This document shows, in pieces, positions 10,178 to 19,416 of a stretch of DNA of 64,000 bases. Below the pieces are notes generated by a model. That model was not told the DNA's origin, ran no database searches, and was given only the letters and a program-made list of their open reading frames with translations. Numbering within the stretch: position 1 is the first letter of the stretch; each line of letters starts with the position of its first letter. The stretch comes from Deinococcus grandis (lineage in GTDB: Bacteria; Deinococcota; Deinococci; Deinococcales; Deinococcaceae): assembly GCF_001485435.1 (NCBI RefSeq), contig NZ_BCMS01000001.1, forward strand, positions 1,311,501-1,375,500, read 5' to 3'. A program made the position numbers and the translations under genes.

Positions 10178-10606
10178 TCAGCGTACGCGGTTCAGGGTGA
10201 CGGGGTAGCTGAGGCCGTTGACGCGCAGCGTGCCGTGCAGGAGGGTGGCGGTGAGGGTGGCGGACAGGGTGCCGCTGGCCTTCAGGGGCACGTTGCTGAT
10301 CCCGAAGCCCAGCAGGCTGGCGTTCAGGCGTGGGGTGTCGCCCGGGTCGATCTTCGCGGTGAGCGTCTCGCCGTCCGGGCCAGTCAGTTGCGTACCGGTC
10401 AGCGTGAAGGTGTCACGACTGCTGAGGTTGCGGTACTCGCCTCGGACCTCGTGCGTGCCTGGGTTCACGGTGTACGTGACGCGCAATTTCTGCGGGATCA
10501 GCAGGAAGCGGGCCTCGCCCTCGTAGGTGTAGGTGGGCTGGGTCTGCGTGGTGGGCGCGCACGCCGCGAGCAGCGTCAGGACAGGGAGGAGCGTCAGAGC
10601 CTTCAT
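10178..10606 (-). CDS. Putative lipoprotein (142 aa)
   Basis: Begins MKALTLLPVLTLLAAC, a lipoprotein signal with Cys at residue 16. The mature part is a repeat-free, beta-rich domain (VTYTVNPGTHEVRGEYRN and related alternating patterns) of unknown family. The ATG at 10606 overlaps the stop codon of the upstream amidase by four bases, so it is translated with the amidase. Secreted location is supported by the lipobox; function is unknown. Confidence 0.75.
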   Translation of the reverse strand: MKALTLLPVLTLLAACAPTTQTQPTYTYEGEARFLLIPQKLRVTYTVNPGTHEVRGEYRNLSSRDTFTLTGTQLTGPDGETLTAKIDPGDTPRLNASLLGFGISNVPLKASGTLSATLTATLLHGTLRVNGLSYPVTLNRVR

Positions 10607-11790
10607 TCGCGGTACAGGGTACGGTCCAGCGCGCGGGCCAGTCCCAGCAGGCGGTCGTCCTGTCCATGAGGGGCGATCAGCTGCGAGCCCACGAACGCGG
10701 TGAGGGTCGGCAGGGCCACCACGGGCGCGCCCAGCAGGCTGAACGGCGCGGTGAGGCGCAGCACCGCGCGGCGCAGCGGGGTGGGGCCGTCCGGCAGGAG
10801 CACCTCGTCCTGGCCCTGCGCGGGGGGCGGGGTGGGCACCGCCGGGGCGAGGATGAGGTCGAAGCGGGTCAGCAGGTCGTCCAGCTGCGTGCGGTACGCG
10901 GCGCGGCGGTCGTGGGCGGCCTGCACCTCTGCGGTGGTCAGGGCCGCGCCCTGCCGCAGGGACGCCAGCGTGAACGGCAGGAAGCCCGGGTCGTCGTGGC
11001 GCAGCGCATCGCGGTGAACGTGCGCCGCCTCGCTCAGCACGATCGGGGAGTACGCGTCCAGCACCTCGGGGAAGTCCACGGGCTGCACGGTCGCGCCCTC
11101 GCAGGTCAGGGTGTCGGCCACGTCCAGCAGCGCGGCGCGGACGTCCGCCGTGACCCAGCCCTCCGGCAGCCACAGGCCCACCCGCAGCCCACCCAGGGCC
11201 ACCTCCGGCACCGCCTGCCCGGTCAGGGCCTCGTGGACGCGCGTGACGGTCACCACGTCCCGCGCGAGCGGCCCCGCGTGATCACACGTCACGGACAGCG
11301 GCAGCACGCCGCCCGTCGGCCACGCCGGGTGCCCCTTCGTGGGTTTGAAGCCCACCACGCCGCACCACGCGGCGGGCACGCGGATGCTGCCGCCCGTGTC
11401 CGTCCCCAGCGCGAAGTCCACCTGCTCCAGCGCCACGCTGACCGCCGCGCCGCTGCTGCTCCCGCCCGGCACCCGCCCCGGCAGCGTGGGGTGCTCCGTT
11501 CCGCCGAAGCCGTTGACGCCCGTGATGCCCAGCGCGATCTCGTGCAGGTGCGTCTTCCCGACCGCCGACGCGCCCAGCGCCAGCAGCCGCGTCACCAGCG
11601 GGCTCACGCCGGGGTCCGGCACCGGCGCGCGGGTACTCGCCCGCAGCGGCCACCCCGCCACGCCGAACAGGTCCTTCACGCTGAATGTCAGACCGCCCAG
11701 CGGTCCATCCGGCGCGCCGGGCAGGGGAGAGGCCGGTCGGAACGCCCAGGCGCGCTGCGGGTCCGGAAGGGCAGAGGTGGCGTCGGTCAC
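10603..11790 (-). CDS. Amidase signature family enzyme
   Basis: A 395-residue amidase of the Ser-cisSer-Lys class. The catalytic Lys is in FSVKDLFG (near residue 37), the cis-Ser in PGGSSSGAAVS (near residue 110) and the nucleophile Ser in GTDTGGSIRVP (near residue 133). The family hydrolyses amides; the substrate cannot be predicted here. The start is GTG 11790, six bases from a TACGCT box; the frame is open to 11853 but that part is not conserved. It overlaps the downstream lipoprotein gene by four bases. Confidence 0.85.
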   Translation of the reverse strand: MTDATSALPDPQRAWAFRPASPLPGAPDGPLGGLTFSVKDLFGVAGWPLRASTRAPVPDPGVSPLVTRLLALGASAVGKTHLHEIALGITGVNGFGGTEHPTLPGRVPGGSSSGAAVSVALEQVDFALGTDTGGSIRVPAAWCGVVGFKPTKGHPAWPTGGVLPLSVTCDHAGPLARDVVTVTRVHEALTGQAVPEVALGGLRVGLWLPEGWVTADVRAALLDVADTLTCEGATVQPVDFPEVLDAYSPIVLSEAAHVHRDALRHDDPGFLPFTLASLRQGAALTTAEVQAAHDRRAAYRTQLDDLLTRFDLILAPAVPTPPPAQGQDEVLLPDGPTPLRRAVLRLTAPFSLLGAPVVALPTLTAFVGSQLIAPHGQDDRLLGLARALDRTLYRE

Positions 11791-11889
11791 GCCCGCAGCG
11801 TAGCGCGGAGATGAGGGGCCCTGAGCCGTGAGTGCTGAGCGGCGAGGAGGCACGCGCCCGCTGCGCTCGGAACCCGGAGTCCAGAGCTC

Positions 11890-12038
11890 ATACAGGATTC
11901 AAGTGATTCCACATCATTCGGAGTCGCCCGGTGCCCCCCTCACCCTTCCGTCGCTTCGCTCCTCCCTCCCTCTCCCACAAGGGGAGAGGGGACAACGGAA
12001 CGCGATCATGGTGCAAGCAAGTCAAATTAATCCCGTAT
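11890..12038 (+). repeat. Dispersed 149-bp repeat, family 2, copy D
   Basis: Bounded by ATACAGGATT and AATCCCGTAT (imperfect terminal inverted repeats, TA at each edge). It differs from the copy at 25311-25459 at six positions over 149 bp. It contains an internal hairpin CCCTCTCC / GGAGAGGG. No open frame of note. It ends 16 bp from the stop codon of the lipoprotein gene at 12054. Confidence 0.9.
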
Positions 12039-12053
12039 CAGGGGCCCTTCCAC

Positions 12054-12554
12054 TCAGAACGGGATGATCGGGTCCTGCTTCCACTGCCCCTGCGACAGCG
12101 TGAACGGCCCGAACTGCTGCAGGCCCAGCGGGCCGAAATCGGCGGTGAAGCCGCCGTCCACGCGGTACGTGACCAGCTGCCCGCGCGCGACCTTCAGGAA
12201 CGACGCGGCGGTGTTCAGCGTGACGGGCACGCTGACCTGCGCGAGCTGCTCGGCGCTGCCGCGTGCGGGCAGGGCGACGTTCGGGAAGGTCACGTCCCCG
12301 ACGTTCGCCCCGTCGATGATCAGGGACCCTGCCAGATTCGCGACGCGCAGCGGCAGCGGGTTGGGGTTCGTGACGCGCAGGTTCAGGGTCAGGTTCGCGA
12401 CGGGCGCCCGCCCGAAGCCCCCCGGCAGGGTCAGGCTGGTCAGGCGCACGCCCTGCACCTCCACCTGCGGGACCAGTGCGATCTGTTGCAGGGGCGCGCA
12501 GGCCCCCAGGAGCAGGGCGGGCAGGACGGCCGTCAGGGCAGGGAGGGGTCGCAT
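12054..12554 (-). CDS. LEA type 2 (WHy domain) lipoprotein
   Basis: A 166-residue protein with a lipobox (LLLGAC, Cys near residue 19). The mature domain resembles the LEA2/WHy fold: LTLNLRVTNPNPLPLRVANL (residues about 58-77) with the NPNP signature, then alternating hydrophobic strands. LEA2 proteins are associated with desiccation and stress tolerance in plants and bacteria, which fits a desiccation-tolerant genus, but a role here is inference. Start ATG 12554 is seven bases from a TACGCT box, so the mRNA is probably leaderless. Confidence 0.75.
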   Translation of the reverse strand: MRPLPALTAVLPALLLGACAPLQQIALVPQVEVQGVRLTSLTLPGGFGRAPVANLTLNLRVTNPNPLPLRVANLAGSLIIDGANVGDVTFPNVALPARGSAEQLAQVSVPVTLNTAASFLKVARGQLVTYRVDGGFTADFGPLGLQQFGPFTLSQGQWKQDPIIPF

Positions 12555-12628
12555 GTGGCGCAGCGTACCGCGCGCGCCTCACGCGAAACTGACCGGTGAA
12601 GGCGCGCGGCGCGGGGCGGGGCGTCTGC

Positions 12629-12634
12629 TACGCT
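12629..12634 (+). promoter_or_regulatory. -10 box of a leaderless promoter (outer-membrane-like gene)
   Basis: TACGCT, seven bases before the ATG at 12642. Confidence 0.45.
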
Positions 12635-12641
12635 GCCCAGT

Positions 12642-13718
12642 ATGCCGCTCCGAGTTCCCCCGCGCGTCCACCTGCGCGTCCCACTGTGCGCCGCCCTGCT
12701 GGGTGGCCTGCTGCTCGCTGCCGCTCCCGCGCACGCCGCCAGCGTGAACTTCGGCGTGGCGTACACGGCCCCCACCGGACCCTGGACGTACCCGCTGTGG
12801 GGGCAGGTCGGCGTGGATGACCTGAGCGTGTCGGGCGGCACCCTGAGCGCCGCGGTGTCCTCCCGCGCCCTGAGCGTCGGGTACCGCCGCGGGCTGAGCC
12901 TGCCGCCCCTGGCGACCGTGTCGGCCCGCACGGACCTGACCGTCACGCTGAACCGTGAGTACCGCCTGAGCAGCCGCGCGAGTGGCAGCGCCGGACCGGT
13001 CGCGGTCAGTGGCGGGGGGGCGGTGTTCACGCTGCCCGCGACGGGCAGTGACCCGCTCGCCGCGTACGCCGAGGCGCCCACCGACCTGCGAGTGCGCGGC
13101 TGGAACGCGGACCTGGCGGTCCGGTACCGCGTGAACCGGGATCTCGTGGCGGTGCTGGGCGGCGAGTTCGGCCCGCAGGTGCACGGGACGCTGGGCGTGG
13201 AGGGCCGCCGCGCCCTGACGCGCGTGGTGCCGCCCGACCCAGCGGACGTGCCGGAGGACGCCGGGGACGGCAGTGACCCCGCCCCCATGCCCGACCCGGA
13301 GACCGAGGTGACCGGCACCGTCACGTGGCGCGCGGGCGTGCGCGGCGGCCCGGACCTGCTGGCCGTCACGGGCGGCGTGGGGTACGCGACCCCGGCGGGC
13401 GTGACGTTGAACCTCGACGCGCTGGCGGGCGTGAGCGGCTGGCGCAGTCGCCCCAGCACCCTGGCCGCGCAGACCACCTGGGGTGTGGGCGGCAGTGTCG
13501 CCGCGCCGGACCTGCTCGGCGAGGGCAGCCTGCTGCGCGCCTACGCCACGTACGAACCCTGGCGGGTGGCCGCGTCGCCCCTGCGGGCGGGCGTGAACGC
13601 CAGCGTGCCTGCCGGGAGCGGCCGCGTGACCGTGGACGTGGCGGGCGGCCGGGGTGGGGACGGCGCGCTGGGCTTCGGCGTGAAGGTGGGGTACAGCTTC
13701 GACCTCGGCCGCCCCTGA
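12642..13718 (+). CDS. Exported protein, probably outer-membrane beta-barrel
   Basis: A 358-residue protein with a long signal peptide ending APAHAAS (near residue 30). The mature part is dominated by alternating polar/hydrophobic strands, contains an acidic Pro-rich loop (near residues 198-222), and ends in KVGYSFDLGRP, with strand patterns expected of an outer-membrane barrel. No specific family is recognised. The ATG at 12642 follows a TACGCT box by seven bases. It is divergent from the LEA2 lipoprotein gene. Confidence 0.65.
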   Translation: MPLRVPPRVHLRVPLCAALLGGLLLAAAPAHAASVNFGVAYTAPTGPWTYPLWGQVGVDDLSVSGGTLSAAVSSRALSVGYRRGLSLPPLATVSARTDLTVTLNREYRLSSRASGSAGPVAVSGGGAVFTLPATGSDPLAAYAEAPTDLRVRGWNADLAVRYRVNRDLVAVLGGEFGPQVHGTLGVEGRRALTRVVPPDPADVPEDAGDGSDPAPMPDPETEVTGTVTWRAGVRGGPDLLAVTGGVGYATPAGVTLNLDALAGVSGWRSRPSTLAAQTTWGVGGSVAAPDLLGEGSLLRAYATYEPWRVAASPLRAGVNASVPAGSGRVTVDVAGGRGGDGALGFGVKVGYSFDLGRP

Positions 13719-13891
13719 CGGCGGGATTCAGGTCGGGCGGGAGGTGGGGCCGGTGCGGTTCAGGGTTCCCCCGCATCACCCCGCGCCGTGCCGACCGGAT
13801 TGTGATGATAAATCCCGTCCTGGCGCGAGGTTAAACCTTCCGTCAGGCGCCCGCTTCCCTTCTCATGAGGGCGCGCGGGATACTGCCACGC

Positions 13892-14542
13892 ATGAGCAAA
13901 CGCCTGACCCTGACCCTCCTCGCGGGCCTCCTGAGCGTCGCGGGCGCGCAGTCCGCGCAGGACATCGTGAACAAGGTGGACGCCGCGCAGAAGGCCGCCA
14001 AGGACGTCTCCTTCCGCCTCAGCGGCAACGCCAGCTTCGACAGCGCCGCGCAGAAGATCGACCTGACCGTCAAGGCCATCCCCGCGCAGAGCCTCGCCCG
14101 GGTGCAGTTCATGGCGCCCGACGCGCTGGCCGACAACGTGATCGTCGCCGACAAGACCGAGATCCGCCAGTACATGTACCTCACCAACCAGATCACCGTG
14201 ACCAGCGCGCAGAAAGCCGCCGATCAGGCCGGACTGGGCCTGGACTTCACGCAGCTGACGAACACCGCCAGCATGCTCGCCCGCTACAACGTCAAGCTGC
14301 TCGGTACGACCGGCACAGCCGGGAAGCGCGTGTACCAGCTGGAAGCCACGCCAAAGACCGGCGGCAGCGACAGCAGCCGCGTGTGGATTACCGAGGCCGG
14401 CTGGCGCCCCACCCGCATCCAGCTGCTCAGCGGCGGCAAGACCATCGCGGACCTGACCGTCAGCAGCTACAAGGTGAACAGCGGCGTCACCGCGACCGCC
14501 ATCCGGCAGCTGCCCAAGGACGCGCAGATCATCCGCCAGTAA
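13892..14542 (+). CDS. LolA-like outer-membrane lipoprotein carrier
   Basis: A 216-residue exported protein (signal peptide ends VAGAQS, near residue 19) beginning its mature part with AQDIVNKVDAAQKAAKDVSF, as in LolA and related DUF4292-like carriers that hold lipid acyl chains in a half-barrel. It is followed within 220 bp by an oppositely oriented LolD-like ATPase gene. GATACT lies seven bases before the ATG, again suggesting a leaderless transcript. The upstream in-frame ATG at 13865 would give no proper signal peptide. The TAA stop shares its last base with repeat copy B. Confidence 0.75.
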   Translation: MSKRLTLTLLAGLLSVAGAQSAQDIVNKVDAAQKAAKDVSFRLSGNASFDSAAQKIDLTVKAIPAQSLARVQFMAPDALADNVIVADKTEIRQYMYLTNQITVTSAQKAADQAGLGLDFTQLTNTASMLARYNVKLLGTTGTAGKRVYQLEATPKTGGSDSSRVWITEAGWRPTRIQLLSGGKTIADLTVSSYKVNSGVTATAIRQLPKDAQIIRQ

Positions 14543-14676
14543 TACGAACTCCGTTTGTTTCGCTGACAATCCGGAACTTCACCGGATTGCCAGCTCCACG
14601 TCCGGAACCCGCTTTGCTCCTTCTCGCATCCGCTCGGGTTGAAAGATTTTGCAAACCTTTCAACCGGAGTCCGTAT
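14542..14676 (+). repeat. Dispersed structured repeat, family 1, copy B
   Basis: A 135-bp element running from ATACGAACTCCG to CGGAGTCCGTAT. Internal stem CAATCCGG/CCGGATTG extended by CTG/CAG, where the other copies have TTG/CAA: both sides changed together. The second stem GGTTGAAAG/CTTTCAACC is conserved. It begins on the last base of the stop codon of the LolA-like gene. Confidence 0.9.
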
Positions 14677-14752
14677 AACCCGCCCATCCTCATGCCCAGT
14701 GCCGCCCGGTGTCACCGCCGGGCGGCCCCCGTCTGTCGTGGCACGGGCCCCG

Positions 14753-15463
<711 letters not shown>

Positions 15464-15589
15464 CCTACAGCGGAACGCCCGACCCGGCGCGCTGGGCCGC
15501 CGCGCCGTGGACGTGAGACCGGCGGGCGGGCGGTGCTCCCGGCGCGGTGACTGTTCACGTGTGCCAAGTCAGGCTAGGATGGGCAGGTC

Positions 15590-16285
15590 ATGGCCCGGCA
15601 GGACGATCTCAAGCGCTCACCACTCTTTCAGAACGTGCCCCAGGAGGCGCTGCTGGAAGCGTCCCAGGTGACCACCGAACGTCACTTCCGCGCCGGTCAG
15701 GTCATCCTCGAACAGGACGCCGAGGGCGAGGCGCTGCACCTGATCACCCGCGGCGTCGTCCGCGTGTCCCGCGTCAGCCTGGGCAGCCGCGAACGCGTCA
15801 TGGGCGACGTGTACGCCCCGGCCGTCGTCGGCGAGACCGCCGTGCTCGGCGGCGGGGAACGCAGCGCCACCGTCCGCGCCCTGAGCGACGTCACCACGCT
15901 GATGCTGTACCGCACCCACTTCCAGCAGATCCTGCGCCGCTACCCCGACGTGCTGTGGAACCTCAGCGCCATGCTCGTGCAGCGCGTCACGTTCCTGAAC
16001 GACGAACTGATCGCCTTCGGCCTGAACACCGAAGCCGCCCTGAGTCACGTGTTCACGAACCTCTACCAGCAGCGCGTCCGCGCCGGCGTGTCCAACCCCG
16101 AGCTGCTTCCCCTGAGCACCCAGGACATCATGGCCCGCATCTCGTCCAGCCGCGAGACCGTCTCGCGCGTCATGCGCCGCCTCCAGCAGGCCGGACTGGT
16201 CAAGAGCAACGGCCAGCAGGTCATCCTGCTGGACGTCGACGGACTGCTGGGCATCACCCTGGAAGAAGCCGAACAGGCCGAGTAG
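15590..16285 (+). CDS. Crp/Fnr family transcription regulator
   Basis: A 231-residue regulator. Residues about 20-125 form a cyclic-nucleotide-binding fold (GQVILEQDAEGEALHLITRG; the phosphate-binding cassette region around VVGETAVLGGGERSATVRAL). A C-terminal winged helix contains the recognition segment SSSRETVSRVMRRLQQAG. No N-terminal Cys cluster of the Fnr type is present. Its size and style resemble DdrI of Deinococcus, a Crp-type regulator of stress genes, but the identity should be tested by alignment. TAGGAT lies about ten bases before the ATG. Confidence 0.85.
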   Translation: MARQDDLKRSPLFQNVPQEALLEASQVTTERHFRAGQVILEQDAEGEALHLITRGVVRVSRVSLGSRERVMGDVYAPAVVGETAVLGGGERSATVRALSDVTTLMLYRTHFQQILRRYPDVLWNLSAMLVQRVTFLNDELIAFGLNTEAALSHVFTNLYQQRVRAGVSNPELLPLSTQDIMARISSSRETVSRVMRRLQQAGLVKSNGQQVILLDVDGLLGITLEEAEQAE

Positions 16286-16453
16286 ACCCCCGCACGTCCG
16301 GACGCCCCGGCAGGCGACACGTTGCGTCCATGCGACGCCTCGGTGACGTGATGGTCCTGGACTTGAGCGCTGCGCTGATGGTGGGCCCTGCCCTGACCCG
16401 CCCGGCCCCGGAGCACCGGGTCGCGGGGCGTGCGGGGCGCTAGCCTGCGGGTC

Positions 16454-16876
16454 ATGCGTGCGCCTGCCATCCTGACCGTTACCCTCGCCGTTCTCGCCGT
16501 GCTGGGGGGGGTGGTGTGGTGGCAGTCCGGCGCACGCTGGCGCGGGGAGCTGTACTGCTTCGCGGATCCGGCGCGGGTGTGGGGGGTCGCGGAGCGCCCG
16601 GCGGACCTGACCCCGTCGTGCCCGTCCTCGCAGGGCGTGCGGCGCGAGGTCCGCAGCGGTCAGACGCGCGTGGAGCAGTTCACGCTGGCCCGCTGGGACC
16701 CGGCGCTGGTGCGTGACCTGCTGACGGCGCGCGGGTACGCGGTCGCGCACGCCCTGCCGGACGACGGTATTCAGGTCGAGGCGGTCCTGACGCGCGCGGG
16801 CGAGACGGTGCTGTTCACGGCCGCGCATCAGGGGGCGGGGACGTTCGTGACGCTCAGTTCGCCCGGTGAACGCTGA
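16454..16876 (+). CDS. Hypothetical membrane-anchored protein (140 aa)
   Basis: One N-terminal hydrophobic helix (residues about 4-23, ending VVWWQSG) followed by a small extracytoplasmic domain with two Cys residues (LYCFADP and SCPSSQG) that could form a disulphide. No family is recognised. TAGCCT lies seven bases before the ATG at 16454, supporting this start and a leaderless mRNA. Confidence 0.65.
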   Translation: MRAPAILTVTLAVLAVLGGVVWWQSGARWRGELYCFADPARVWGVAERPADLTPSCPSSQGVRREVRSGQTRVEQFTLARWDPALVRDLLTARGYAVAHALPDDGIQVEAVLTRAGETVLFTAAHQGAGTFVTLSSPGER

Positions 16877-17033
16877 CAGCGGTGCTCGGAGGCGAGGCGC
16901 CGTCAGCACCAGCGGCTGGCCGTGAAGTCCCGGGAACGTGCCGCTGGCCAGTGGGTGGACCTGGACACTGTCATGCGCGGGGCCGCGCTGGGTGGCTTGG
17001 TGACAGGGGGGTAAAGCAGGGGGTAAAGCAGCG

Positions 17034-17057
17034 CCCCCGCCCTGGTGGGGGCGGGGG
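17034..17057 (-). terminator. Hairpin terminator after the NlpC/P60 gene
   Basis: A 9-bp stem (CCCCCGCCC pairing with GGGCGGGGG, 6-nt loop) 26 nt after the gene's stop. The U-tract is weak, so efficiency is uncertain. Just beyond it GGGGGTAAAGCA occurs twice in tandem (about 17007-17030). Confidence 0.55.
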
Positions 17058-17082
17058 TCCGATGAAAGCGCTGCGGCGACGG

Positions 17083-17700
17083 TCAGTTCAGGACGCGGCG
17101 GGCGCCGTCGTAGCGGTTGGCCCAGTAGGGGTTGCCGAACAGGGGTTCGATCATGGTGCGGCCGTGGTAGCTGTTGGCGTTGGCCATCATGCCGTCGCCG
17201 AGGTACACGCCGACGTGGCTGGCGGTGCGGCCCATGGTGTTGAAGAACACGAGGTCCCCGGCGCGCAGGTCGCGGCGGCTGACGGCGCTGCCGACCCGCC
17301 ACTGCTGCGCGGCGGTGCGGGGCAGGTTGATGCCCAGCTGGCGGAAGACGCTCATGGTGTAGCTGCTGCAGTCCAGGGCGCCGCCGCCGGTCGCGCCGAG
17401 CACGTAGCGGGCGCCGAGGTAGCGGGTGGCGGCGGCGCGGATGCTGACGCCCTGGGGGGCCTGGGTGGGCGCGGCGGCCTGGGGGCGCGCGGCGGGTGCG
17501 GGGGTGCCGCCCAGGTTGAGGGTCTGCCCGACCTGGATGGTGGTGCTGGGCAGTTTGTTCAGTTTCATCAGGGTGGGGGCGTCCACGCCGGCCTTCTTGG
17601 CGATGGAGTACAGGGAGTCGCCGGGTTTGACGGTGTAGGAGGCGGCGGTGGCGGTTCCGCACAGGGCCAGGAGGGTCAGGAGGGTGCGCGTGGCTTTCAT
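17083..17700 (-). CDS. LysM / NlpC-P60 peptidoglycan hydrolase
   Basis: A secreted cell-wall endopeptidase of 205 residues. The signal peptide ends about residue 20. A LysM domain (YTVKPGDSLYSIAKKAGV, residues 22-64) binds glycan. After an Ala/Pro linker, an NlpC/P60 domain (residues 88-205) carries the catalytic Cys111 in ALDCSSY and His162 in SHVGVYLG. The family cleaves stem peptides of peptidoglycan. TAAACT lies ten bases upstream of the ATG, inside a distinctly AT-rich region. Probably acts outside the inner membrane in growth or cell separation. Confidence 0.9.
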   Translation of the reverse strand: MKATRTLLTLLALCGTATAASYTVKPGDSLYSIAKKAGVDAPTLMKLNKLPSTTIQVGQTLNLGGTPAPAARPQAAAPTQAPQGVSIRAAATRYLGARYVLGATGGGALDCSSYTMSVFRQLGINLPRTAAQQWRVGSAVSRRDLRAGDLVFFNTMGRTASHVGVYLGDGMMANANSYHGRTMIEPLFGNPYWANRYDGARRVLN

Positions 17701-18162
17701 CGGTAGGGCAAGTTTAACCTACCTTTATTTATTCGTCCTTAATTCATCTGCTTTCCGGCACTCCGTATGCGCCTATACGGTCTCTATACGCCCCGCACGC
17801 TGATTTATGAGTCAGGAATACGCCTCTCTTGTCATGATTCTCAGAATTCAGCTCACGGCACTGGATGCAGGGAAAGTGCCCTGCTGCACGCCTCACGCGG
17901 CATTTGCCGAAAATCCCGCAACCTCATCGTTCTCACGTCCGCGCCCGGCGGGCCGCTCCGCCTCCACCGAAGGGATGACGACCACCCTGCCCCACACACG
18001 TCACTGACGGTGCGGACGATACACATCATGCACATGACTATACGCGCAGGCCGCGCCGCCTCATGAGCCTTGCCGCACGGAGCTGCAGCCGCCTGCCTAT
18101 ACTCGGCACAGCACCCCGCACCTCGCCCGACCGGTGGCGATCGGGGTACCCTGGAGGACGGC
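17701..18162. other. AT-rich intergenic region (462 bp) with inverted repeat
   Basis: Much lower GC than the rest of the window and no convincing gene in any frame. It separates two divergent genes. It holds TAAACT (17711-17716, minus strand, promoter of the NlpC/P60 gene), an inverted repeat CCGTAT-gcgcct-ATACGG (17763-17780) with a further CTATACG just after it (17784-17790), and more TATAC-rich stretches near 18040 and 18100. These could be regulator sites or promoter elements; none matches an operator I can name. Confidence 0.5.
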
Positions 18163-18525
18163 ATGAAGGAAATCCTCTCGACCGAGCAGATCCAGACCGG
18201 ACTCAAGCACTACCGCCGCATCGCCCGGCAGGACATGCTGCGATCAGGCGAAACACCGCACCCCGACGCGTTCCTGAAACACGCCGAGAGCCGCCGCGAG
18301 GTCTACACCCGCCTCGGCGCGTTCGCCGACGACCACGGCCCCGACGAGGTCATCACCCACGCGCTGGACCTGTACCGCACCCTGCCCTTCGTGACCGGCA
18401 CGCCCGAACACGAACACCCCGACATCAAGGGGCAGGAAAACGCGCTGGAGAACTTCTTCCTGCTCGTCGGCCTGGACCCCAAGACCCGCCGCGAGGCCCG
18501 CAGCAAACGCCCCCGACTGAGCTGA
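18163..18525 (+). CDS. Hypothetical protein (120 aa)
   Basis: A soluble, charged 120-residue protein without signal or membrane segment, mostly helical by composition (KEILSTEQIQTGLKHYRRIA at the N-terminus; RREARSKRPRLS at the C-terminus). No family is recognised. The start is well supported by GGAGG seven bases before the ATG at 18163. It is followed by the DUF1844 gene, which has its own promoter. Confidence 0.7.
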   Translation: MKEILSTEQIQTGLKHYRRIARQDMLRSGETPHPDAFLKHAESRREVYTRLGAFADDHGPDEVITHALDLYRTLPFVTGTPEHEHPDIKGQENALENFFLLVGLDPKTRREARSKRPRLS

Positions 18526-18587
18526 AGATCCCGTAACACCACGCCGCCCCCTGCCCCGCAGGCGGGCGGCGAACCACTGGCAGCCGC

Positions 18588-18593
18588 TACACT
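18588..18593 (+). promoter_or_regulatory. -10 box of a leaderless promoter (DUF1844-dtd)
   Basis: TACACT, seven bases before the ATG at 18601, with no ribosome site between. Confidence 0.5.
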
Positions 18594-18600
18594 TCCAGCC

Positions 18601-18900
18601 ATGTCGAACCCCGAATTCGTCGGACTCGTGAACTCCCTGCAGGCGACTGCCGAGGCCGCCCTGGGCGACCTGAACGCCGCCACCGCCAGCGCCGCCCGCG
18701 ACGGCCTACTGGAAGAACGCCGCGCCCGCCAGACCGCCGAGCGCAGCCTGAAACTCCTGACCATGCTCGCCGAGAAGACCCGCGGCAACCTGGACTTCAC
18801 CGAGGCGGACCTGCTGACCGACGCGATCGCCAGCGTCCGCGAACGCCTCGCCGCGCCCAGCCCCAGCGCCGACACCTCCGACACGACAGACGCGAACTGA
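18601..18900 (+). CDS. DUF1844 family protein
   Basis: A 99-residue protein containing the DUF1844 core: a first helix, then RSLKLLTMLAEKTRGNLDF and a final helix (DLLTDAIASVRERL). Function of the family is unknown. The acidic Ser/Thr tail is probably disordered. One base separates its stop from the GTG of dtd, so the two are co-transcribed and likely translationally coupled. Confidence 0.8.
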   Translation: MSNPEFVGLVNSLQATAEAALGDLNAATASAARDGLLEERRARQTAERSLKLLTMLAEKTRGNLDFTEADLLTDAIASVRERLAAPSPSADTSDTTDAN

Positions 18901-18901
18901 C

Positions 18902-19342
<441 letters not shown>

Positions 19343-19416
19343 CCGGGCACGAGGGCGCCGTCTCCGGATGTGGGTCCGGGGGCGGTTTCTCACGTCCTGC
19401 GCGTAGGGTGGGGCGC

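Noticed and set aside
15590..16285. Firm naming of the Crp/Fnr regulator as DdrI
   Set aside because: Domain layout and length fit, but the identity depends on an alignment I cannot run.
17701..18162. Small proteins in the AT-rich intergenic region
   Set aside because: The open frames there lack ribosome sites, have poor codon use and no recognisable domain.
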